Below are positions 58,047-64,000 of a stretch of DNA of 64,000 nt, in pieces (within the stretch, counting starts at the first letter, position 1; each line of letters starts with the position of its first letter). The translations under genes were made by a program, and so were the position numbers. The notes under the pieces were generated by a model. The model made no database searches and was not told the origin of the DNA. It saw only the letters and a program-made list of their open reading frames with translations. Where the stretch lies: the NCBI GenBank assembly GCA_051984675.1, contig JBPYFK010000098.1, forward strand, positions 1 through 64,000. The letters are read 5' to 3'. Source of the DNA: JBPYFK01 sp051984675 (lineage in GTDB: Bacteria > Actinomycetota > Actinomycetes > Mycobacteriales > Pseudonocardiaceae).

Positions 58047-58730
58047 TCACGCCTCGAAGCGGTATCCCATGCCGGCCTCGGTGATCAGGTGTCGGGGCCG
58101 GCTCGGGTCAGGTTCGAGTTTCCGGCGCAGTTGAGCGAGATACACCCGCAGGTAGTGGGTTTCGTTGGCATACGACGGCCCCCACACCTCGCGCAGGAGC
58201 TGGCGCTGCGCGACCAGCCTGCCGCGATTGCGGACCAGTACCTCCAGCATCCCCCATTCCGTCGGCGTCAGGTGCACCTCCGCGCCCTCGCGGACGACCT
58301 TCTTCGCCGCCAGGTCAACGGTGAACGTCGCGGCTTCGACCACCGGACCGCTTCCGTCGTCCGTTGCCGCGTTGGCCCTGCGCACAGCGGCACGCAGGCG
58401 TGCCAGCAGCTCGTCCATGCCGAACGGCTTGGTGACGTAGTCGTCCGCACCGGCATCGAGCGCTTCAACCTTGTCCGCCGAGTCGGTGCGCGCGGACAGC
58501 ACGATGATCGGCACGGACGTCCAGCCGCGCATCCCCGCGATGACCTCGGTGCCGTCCATGTCCGGCAGGCCGAGGTCCAGCACCACAACATCGGGCTTCC
58601 CGTCGCTGACCGCGCGCAGCGCCGTCGCACCGCCCGCTGCGGTGAGAACCTGGTATCCACGGGCGGAAAGGTTGATCCGCAGGGCACGCAGCAACTGCGG
58701 TTCGTCGTCGACCACCAGAACTTTTGTCAT
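58047..58730 (-). CDS. kdpE: Response regulator KdpE
   Basis: OmpR-type response regulator activating kdpFABC under potassium limitation. 227 residues: receiver domain with VLVVDDEP (Asp pair about 8-9), the phosphorylated Asp in VVVLDLGLPD (about 52) and KPF, then a C-terminal winged helix with LREVWGPSYANETHYLRVYLAQLRRKLE. Start at ATG 58730, AGGAG upstream. 100 bp after kdpD. Confidence 0.94.
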   Translation of the reverse strand: MTKVLVVDDEPQLLRALRINLSARGYQVLTAAGGATALRAVSDGKPDVVVLDLGLPDMDGTEVIAGMRGWTSVPIIVLSARTDSADKVEALDAGADDYVTKPFGMDELLARLRAAVRRANAATDDGSGPVVEAATFTVDLAAKKVVREGAEVHLTPTEWGMLEVLVRNRGRLVAQRQLLREVWGPSYANETHYLRVYLAQLRRKLEPDPSRPRHLITEAGMGYRFEA

Positions 58731-58830
58731 CTGATCGCGTTCTCCTGTGTGCGCCCCGTGACCATTATGGCGAAGAGGAGGACTCTCCTGCCGCCCACGA
58801 CCAAACCAAAGACGGAAAATCTGGCCCGTT

Positions 58831-61368
58831 TCACCCAGACGCACGCGCGGACGGCAACGAAATCACGATGGTCAGGCCGCCGCCCGGGGTGTCTTCCGCA
58901 CGAATCGTGCCGCCCATGGCTTCGGTGAAGCCGCGCGCCACGCTCAACCCCAGGCCGACGCCGGCCGCGCCGGAGTCGCCGCGCCCGCGGTCCCCGAGCC
59001 GTTCGAAGGCTCCGAAGACCAGCTCGGCGGCATCTTCGGGCAGGCCGGGGCCGTGATCGACAACCCGGAGTTCGACCCTGGACGCGTGCTCGCTCGCCCG
59101 GACGTCGATCGGCGCCTGGTCGGGTTGGCCGTATTTCAACGCGTTCTGCAGGACGTTCGCGACGACGCGCTCCAGCAGGCCGACATCCCCGAGCACCGGC
59201 GGGATCCGCTCGTCCATGTCGACCTTGATCTGCTCGCGCCCGTCGAGCGCGGCGAGTGTGGAGGCGACGACTTCTTCATAGCTGACCGACCGCAGCCGGG
59301 GTTGCACCGCACCCGTGGCCAGCCGGGACGAGTCCAGCAGGTTGTCCACCAGGCTCGCGAGCCGGTCCGCTGATTCCTCCACGCCGGCCAGCAGATCCGC
59401 GGTGTCCTCTTTGGACAGTTGTAGCTCGGGCGCGCGCAGGCTGCTCACCGACGCCTTGATCGACGCCAGAGGCGTGCGCAGGTCGTGGCCCACCGCCGAC
59501 AGCAGCGCGGTGCGCAGCTCCGTGGCGTCCGCCCTGCGTTGCGCTTCGCTGGCCTCGTAAGCCATGCGCTGCTGCCGCAGCGCCACCAGCGCCTGTCCCG
59601 CCGCGCCTTCGAGCACGGCGCGGTCGGAGGCGGCCAGCGTCTTCTTCCCGCCTCGTAACGCCAGCTGCACATCGGGGTTGATCTCGATGTGCACGTCGGA
59701 CTCGCCCGGTTTCTGGCAGGGGTTCGGCCCGACCGACGCCGCGAGCTGCCACTTCCCGGCCTTGCGTTCCAACAGGGCGGCCGAGGACACGCCGAAGTTC
59801 TCGACGACCTTCTCCAGCAGCCGTCGCAGCGGCTCGGACTGGGTCAGCACGGTCCGCGCGTACGAGGCCAGCAGCGTCGCCTCCGTGCGCGCCCGGGCGG
59901 CGCGCTCGGCGAGCCTGGCCGCGCGGGCCACCACCACGGCCACCATCAGGCCGACCAGCAGCATCCCCGCGAGCGTGATGAGGTTCTGCGGGTTCGCCAG
60001 CCCGACGGAGTACCTCGGCTCGGTGAAGAAGAAGTTCAGCAGCCCGCCAGAGAACACGGCGGCGGCGGCCGCGGGCGCCGCCCCACCGACCAGGGCGACG
60101 ACGACCGTCGACAGGAAGTACCCGACCACGTCGGTGGACGTCGAGGCCCACGCGCCCAGCAGGTAGGACGAGCCGGTCACCGCGAGCGGCAGCACCACGG
60201 CAAGGACCCAGCCCCAGTTCCGGCGCAGCAGCGGCAACGGGTTGCGTCCCGGGCGCCACCAGCGCCGGCCCCGCCGGGCCTCGGGGTGGGTGACCATGTG
60301 CACGTCGATCGACCCGGACCGCTGCACCACCGTGGACCCGATGCCTTCGTCGACGACCCGCGCCCACCGGGAACGGCGCGAGGTGCCGAGCACGAGCTGC
60401 GTGGCGTCCACACCCCTGGCGAACTCCAGCAGCGACTCGGGCACGTCGTCGCCGATCACGGTGTGGAAGCTGGCGCCGACGTCGACCGCGACGCGGCGGG
60501 CACGGGCCACTCCGGCGGGCGAGCCGCCGGCGAGACCGTCGCCGCGTAGCACGTGCACCACCTGAAGGTCGGCGCCGGCACGGTTAGCGATCCGGCGGGC
60601 GCGGCGGATCAGCGTCTCGGTCTCCGGGCCGCCCGTGACCGCGACGACCACGCGCTCGCGGGTCTCCCAGGTGGCGGTGATCCGCTTGTCCTGGCGGTAG
60701 CGCTGCAACGCCACGTCGACCTGGTCGGCCAGCCACAGCAGCGCCAGCTCGCGCAGCGCCGTGAGGTTGCCGGTGCGGAAGTAGTTGCCCAGCGCCGCGT
60801 CGACCTTGTTCGCGGGGTAGATGTTGCCGTGCGCCATGCGCCGCCGCAGGGCCTGCGGGGTCAGGTCGACCAGCTCGACCTGCTCGGCGCTGCGCACCAC
60901 CTCGTCCGGCACGGTCTCCCGCTGGCGGACGCCGGTGATGGACTCCACCACGTCGTTGAGGCTTTCCAGGTGCTGCACGTTGACCGTGGACAGCACGGTG
61001 ATGCCGGCTTCGAGCAGTTCCTCGACGTCCTGCCAGCGCTTCTCGTTGCGTGAGCCGGGCACGTTGGTGTGTGCGAGTTCGTCGACGAGCACCACTTCGG
61101 GGCGGCGCTTCAGCGCGGCGTCCACGTCGAACTCCTCCAGTTCGACGTCCCGGTGGGTCAACTTCTGCCGCGGCAGGGTCTCCAGGCTGTCGAGCAGCTC
61201 GGCGGTCTTCTTCCGGCCGTGGGTCTCCACGAAGCCCACGACCACGTCCGTGCCCCGCTCCCGGCGCCGCCGGGCCTCGCCGAGCATGTCGAAGGTCTTC
61301 CCGACGCCCGGCGCCGCGCCGAGGTAAATCCGCAGCTCACCCCGCTTGCCGCTGCTTTCAGCCGCCAC
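58831..61368 (-). CDS. kdpD: Sensor histidine kinase KdpD
   Basis: Senses potassium and turgor. 845 residues: an N-terminal KdpD domain with LGAAPGVGKTFDML (about 17-30) and VDELAHTNVPGSRN, a USP-like domain (about 240-365), four membrane helices (about 385-480), a GAF-like domain, the HisKA motif AVGHDLRTPLASIKASV and the ATPase domain (DHGPGLPEDA). I chose the GTG at 61368, with AGAGGAG 9 nt upstream; a TTG at 61377 has no spacing from it. Confidence 0.95.
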   Translation of the reverse strand: MAAESSGKRGELRIYLGAAPGVGKTFDMLGEARRRRERGTDVVVGFVETHGRKKTAELLDSLETLPRQKLTHRDVELEEFDVDAALKRRPEVVLVDELAHTNVPGSRNEKRWQDVEELLEAGITVLSTVNVQHLESLNDVVESITGVRQRETVPDEVVRSAEQVELVDLTPQALRRRMAHGNIYPANKVDAALGNYFRTGNLTALRELALLWLADQVDVALQRYRQDKRITATWETRERVVVAVTGGPETETLIRRARRIANRAGADLQVVHVLRGDGLAGGSPAGVARARRVAVDVGASFHTVIGDDVPESLLEFARGVDATQLVLGTSRRSRWARVVDEGIGSTVVQRSGSIDVHMVTHPEARRGRRWWRPGRNPLPLLRRNWGWVLAVVLPLAVTGSSYLLGAWASTSTDVVGYFLSTVVVALVGGAAPAAAAAVFSGGLLNFFFTEPRYSVGLANPQNLITLAGMLLVGLMVAVVVARAARLAERAARARTEATLLASYARTVLTQSEPLRRLLEKVVENFGVSSAALLERKAGKWQLAASVGPNPCQKPGESDVHIEINPDVQLALRGGKKTLAASDRAVLEGAAGQALVALRQQRMAYEASEAQRRADATELRTALLSAVGHDLRTPLASIKASVSSLRAPELQLSKEDTADLLAGVEESADRLASLVDNLLDSSRLATGAVQPRLRSVSYEEVVASTLAALDGREQIKVDMDERIPPVLGDVGLLERVVANVLQNALKYGQPDQAPIDVRASEHASRVELRVVDHGPGLPEDAAELVFGAFERLGDRGRGDSGAAGVGLGLSVARGFTEAMGGTIRAEDTPGGGLTIVISLPSARASG

Positions 61369-61426
61369 CTGTGCCAACTCCTCTGCGGGCTGCCTTCAAC
61401 ACTGAAATCGTCCGTAGGAGCAAACC

Positions 61427-61464
61427 GGGGTGGGGCGGTTCTTCTACCGGAACCGCCCCACCCC
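61427..61464 (-). terminator. Hairpin between kdpC and kdpD
   Basis: A perfect 15-bp stem (61427-61441 with 61450-61464, 8-nt loop), 25 nt past the kdpC stop. It is strong enough to terminate most kdpBC transcripts and separate the pump genes from the sensor genes. Confidence 0.7.
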
Positions 61465-61488
61465 TGGGGTCACTGCCTGCTTGCCGTT

Positions 61489-62178
61489 CTACTTCGCACT
61501 CGCCAGCGCCGCGTTCAGTTCTGTGACGTTCACCGCGGAGTCCTGAATCATGCCCCCGTGCGTGAACTGGGCGACCAGCTGCCGGACCTTGTCCTCGGAC
61601 AGGTGGTATACCCGTGCCACCCTGGGTACTTGCAGCTCAGCGTACTCGGGGCTGATGTCCGGGTCGACGCCGCTGGCCGAGGCCGTGACCGCGTCCTGCG
61701 GCACCTTCTCCGGCGGGATGCCCTCCCGCTTGGCGATCTGGTCCCGGCGCTGCCGGATCTGTTTGAGCAGGTCCTGGCTGTGGTCGCCGTAGTTCGACCC
61801 CCCCGTGTTGGTCGCGTCGCCCGGACCGAGCGGGTTCTGCGAACTCGCCGAGGGGCGGGTGTGGAAGTAGCGGTCGTTGGTGGGGTCGGCCGCCGCGTTC
61901 GGGTCGACGGGGTCGATACCGATCAGCGCGGACCCGACGACCTGCCCGTTGACCGAGACCTGCGAGCCCTCGGCATCGTCGTGCAGCCCGGGCAGCCGGG
62001 TCACGCCCCAGATCGCCAGCGGGTAGGCGGCACCGAGCAGCACGGTCAGTACGAGTAGCAGTCGCAGGCCCGCCATGGTCTGCCGCAGCAGCGTCCGTGG
62101 CCGTACCACGCTCGACGCCGTGGCGGGCTGTCGCGTTTCCGGCGCCGCCGATGGTGTGGAAGTGGTTGGTGCTGTCAT
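61489..62178 (-). CDS. kdpC: Potassium-transporting ATPase KdpC subunit
   Basis: Single-pass subunit that stabilises the KdpFABC complex. 229 residues: a polar tail, one membrane helix (about 37-58), then YPLAIWGVTRL, GSALIGIDP, YFHTRPSASSQNPLG and SGVDPDISPEYAELQVPRVA. Start at ATG 62178, behind GGTGAGG, 4 bp after kdpB. Confidence 0.95.
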   Translation of the reverse strand: MTAPTTSTPSAAPETRQPATASSVVRPRTLLRQTMAGLRLLLVLTVLLGAAYPLAIWGVTRLPGLHDDAEGSQVSVNGQVVGSALIGIDPVDPNAAADPTNDRYFHTRPSASSQNPLGPGDATNTGGSNYGDHSQDLLKQIRQRRDQIAKREGIPPEKVPQDAVTASASGVDPDISPEYAELQVPRVARVYHLSEDKVRQLVAQFTHGGMIQDSAVNVTELNAALASAK

Positions 62179-62182
62179 GACC

Positions 62183-64000
62183 TCACCCAATTCCCGGGAT
62201 GAAACGGACCAGCAGGTCGATCAGCCAGATGCCGAGGAACGGCGCGACGATCCCGCCCAGGCCGTAGACGAGCAGGTTCTTGCGGAGCAGTTCGCTGGCG
62301 CTGGCGGGCGTGTAGCGCACGCCGCGCAGGGCTAGTGGCACCAGCAGCACGATGATGATCGCGTTGAACACCACGGCCGAGGTGATCGCCGAGGACGGCG
62401 TGGCCAGGTGCATGATGTTCAGCTTGTTCAGCTGCGGGTAGATGGCCACGAACAGCGCCGGCAGGATGGCGAAGTACTTCGCCAGGTCGTTGGCGATGCT
62501 GAAGGTGGTCAGCGCACCCCGGGTGATCAGCAGCTGCTTGCCGATCTCCACGATCTCGATCAGCTTGGTGGGGTCGGAGTCGAGGTCGACCATGTTGCCG
62601 GCTTCCTTGGCCGCCGCCGTGCCGGTGTTCATCGCCACCCCGACGTCGGCCTGCGCGAGAGCGGGCGCGTCGTTGGTGCCGTCCCCGGTCATGGCGACCA
62701 TCCGGCCGCCTTCCTGCTCCTTGCGGATCAGGGCCATCTTGTCCTCGGGCTTGGCCTCGGCGAGGTAGTCGTCGACGCCGGCTTCCTTGGCGATGGCGCG
62801 GGCGGTGAGCTCGTTGTCGCCGGTGATCATCACCGTGCGGATACCCATCGCGCGCAGCTCTTCGAAGCGTTTGGCCATGCCCGGCTTGACCACGTCGGAG
62901 AGCCGGACGACACCGAGCACCCTGGCCGGCACGCCCGCTTCGCGCACCGCGACGACCAGCGGGGTACCGCCCTCGGCCGAGATCCCGTCCACTGCGGTGT
63001 CCACTTCGGACGGAAAGGTGCCACCGCTGCCGGTGACCCATTCCCGCACAGCGCTGGTCGCGCCCTTGCGCACCTCGCGCCCGTCGATGTCCATGCCGCT
63101 CATCCGGGTCTGCGCGGTGAACGGCACGTCCTCGCCGGCCCGCTCCTCGTCCCGCGCCTCGGCCGGGAGGCCGTAGTTCTCCGCGCAGAACTCGACGATG
63201 CTCGTGCCCTCGGGCGTCTGGTCGGCGAGGCTGGACAGCCGGGCGACTTCGGCCAGCTCCCGCTCAGTCGCGCCTTTGGCCGGCAGGATCTGGGTCGCCC
63301 GCCGGTTGCCGAAGGTGATCGTGCCGGTCTTGTCCAACAGCAGGGTGTCGATGTCGCCGGCCGCCTCCACGGCACGACCGGACTTGGCGAGCACGTTGCG
63401 TTGCACCAGGCGGTCCATGCCGGCGATGCCGATCGCCGACAGCAGCGCACCGATGGTCGTCGGGATCAGCGTCACCAGCAGCGCGGTCAGACTGATCACC
63501 GGCAGCACCGACCCCGAGTAGACCGCCATCGGCTGCAACGCCACGACGGCCAGCAGGAAGATGATCGTGAGCACCGACAGCAGGATCGTCAGCGCGATCT
63601 CGTTCGGTGTCTTCTGCCGCTGGGCCCCCTCGACCAGCGAGATCATCCGGTCCACGAAGCTCTCACCGGGCTTGGTGGTGATCCGCACGACGATCCGGTC
63701 GGACAGCACCGTCGTACCGCCGGTCACCGAGGACCGGTCGCCGCCGGACTCGCGAATGACCGGCGCGGACTCGCCGGTGATGGCGGACTCGTCGACGGTG
63801 GCGATGCCGTCGATGATGTCGCCGTCGCCGGGGATGACCTGGCCGGCTTCGACGATCACCACATCGTCGACCCGCAGCCGCGAGCCGGGCACCTGCTCCT
63901 CGCCGCCGTCGGAGGTGCGTCGGCGGGCCATGGTCTCGGTCTTGAGCTTGCGCAGCGACTCGGCCTGCGCGCGGCCCCGGCCTTCGGCGACGGCCTCGGC
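62183..64000 (-). CDS. kdpB: Potassium-transporting ATPase KdpB subunit, N-terminus beyond window
   Basis: P-type ATPase subunit. 605 residues are visible; about 80-100 N-terminal residues are outside the window. Seen are the TGES loop (ESAITGESAPV), the phosphorylated Asp in DKTGTITFGN, the nucleotide-binding KGATSAVREW block, and TGDGTNDAPALAQADVGVAMN. It precedes kdpC, as in the kdpFABC operon; kdpA should lie just to the right. Confidence 0.96.
   Translation of the reverse strand, partial: AEAVAEGRGRAQAESLRKLKTETMARRRTSDGGEEQVPGSRLRVDDVVIVEAGQVIPGDGDIIDGIATVDESAITGESAPVIRESGGDRSSVTGGTTVLSDRIVVRITTKPGESFVDRMISLVEGAQRQKTPNEIALTILLSVLTIIFLLAVVALQPMAVYSGSVLPVISLTALLVTLIPTTIGALLSAIGIAGMDRLVQRNVLAKSGRAVEAAGDIDTLLLDKTGTITFGNRRATQILPAKGATERELAEVARLSSLADQTPEGTSIVEFCAENYGLPAEARDEERAGEDVPFTAQTRMSGMDIDGREVRKGATSAVREWVTGSGGTFPSEVDTAVDGISAEGGTPLVVAVREAGVPARVLGVVRLSDVVKPGMAKRFEELRAMGIRTVMITGDNELTARAIAKEAGVDDYLAEAKPEDKMALIRKEQEGGRMVAMTGDGTNDAPALAQADVGVAMNTGTAAAKEAGNMVDLDSDPTKLIEIVEIGKQLLITRGALTTFSIANDLAKYFAILPALFVAIYPQLNKLNIMHLATPSSAITSAVVFNAIIIVLLVPLALRGVRYTPASASELLRKNLLVYGLGGIVAPFLGIWLIDLLVRFIPGIG

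Overview
The window is a high-GC actinobacterial chromosome segment made almost entirely of vertically inherited core genes. Mycothione reductase, a FliA/WhiG-type sigma factor, DUF2469, DUF2631, a two-metal MapB-type methionine aminopeptidase and a gene order close to mycobacteria (dxr-rip1-ispG-GNAT-map; smc-acyP; amt-glnB near ffh; rpsP-KH-rimM-trmD-rplS-lepB-rnhB) point to the Pseudonocardiales or a near relative. WhiG suggests a sporulating or differentiating lifestyle. Genus cannot be fixed from this alone.

Layout. 1-5 kb: a secreted trypsin-like protease (cut by the left edge) and cobN, whose 5' leader is a cobalamin riboswitch. 5-14 kb: a PEBP-like protein, a VanZ-RDD membrane protein and mycothione reductase (+), converging on a CynX-type MFS exporter; then a FadR-type regulator, cobQ, map, an orphan PIN protein and a GNAT acetyltransferase. 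14-24 kb: ispG, rip1 and dxr (two MEP-pathway genes around the site-2 protease), DUF2631, rlmN, a DtxR/MntR-type regulator, a methyltransferase, cdsA and frr. 24-33 kb: pyrH, tsf, rpsB, an M23 peptidase, whiG, xerC, dprA, comM and yraN. 33-43 kb: DUF2469, rnhB, two tandem lepB genes, rplS, trmD, rimM, a KH protein, rpsP, a CPBP protease, an amidohydrolase and ffh. 43-51 kb: a small secreted peptide, a DEAD-box helicase, glnB-amt, ftsY, then anmK with a sodium:solute symporter. 51-64 kb: smc, acyP, two small actinobacterial proteins, a P-loop kinase, a small CxxC protein and kdpE-kdpD-kdpC-kdpB (kdpB cut by the right edge).

The genes group into translation and ribosome assembly (rpsB, tsf, frr, rplS, rpsP, rimM, trmD, rlmN, map), protein export (ffh, ftsY, lepB x2), chromosome maintenance and DNA uptake (smc, xerC, dprA, comM, rnhB), nitrogen signalling (amt-glnB with a candidate GlnR box), potassium starvation (kdp) and cobalamin synthesis (cobN, cobQ).

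No rRNA, tRNA, CRISPR array, insertion sequence or prophage was seen. The least expected signals are non-genic. Short 15-20 bp tandem repeats recur at about ten places, nearly always at gene ends, linkers or stop codons of housekeeping genes. An intrinsic terminator abuts the pyrH ribosome-binding site. A cluster of three perfect TTGTCCACA DnaA boxes lies upstream of the M23 peptidase gene. An AT-rich palindrome lies between ffh and a tiny secreted peptide gene.
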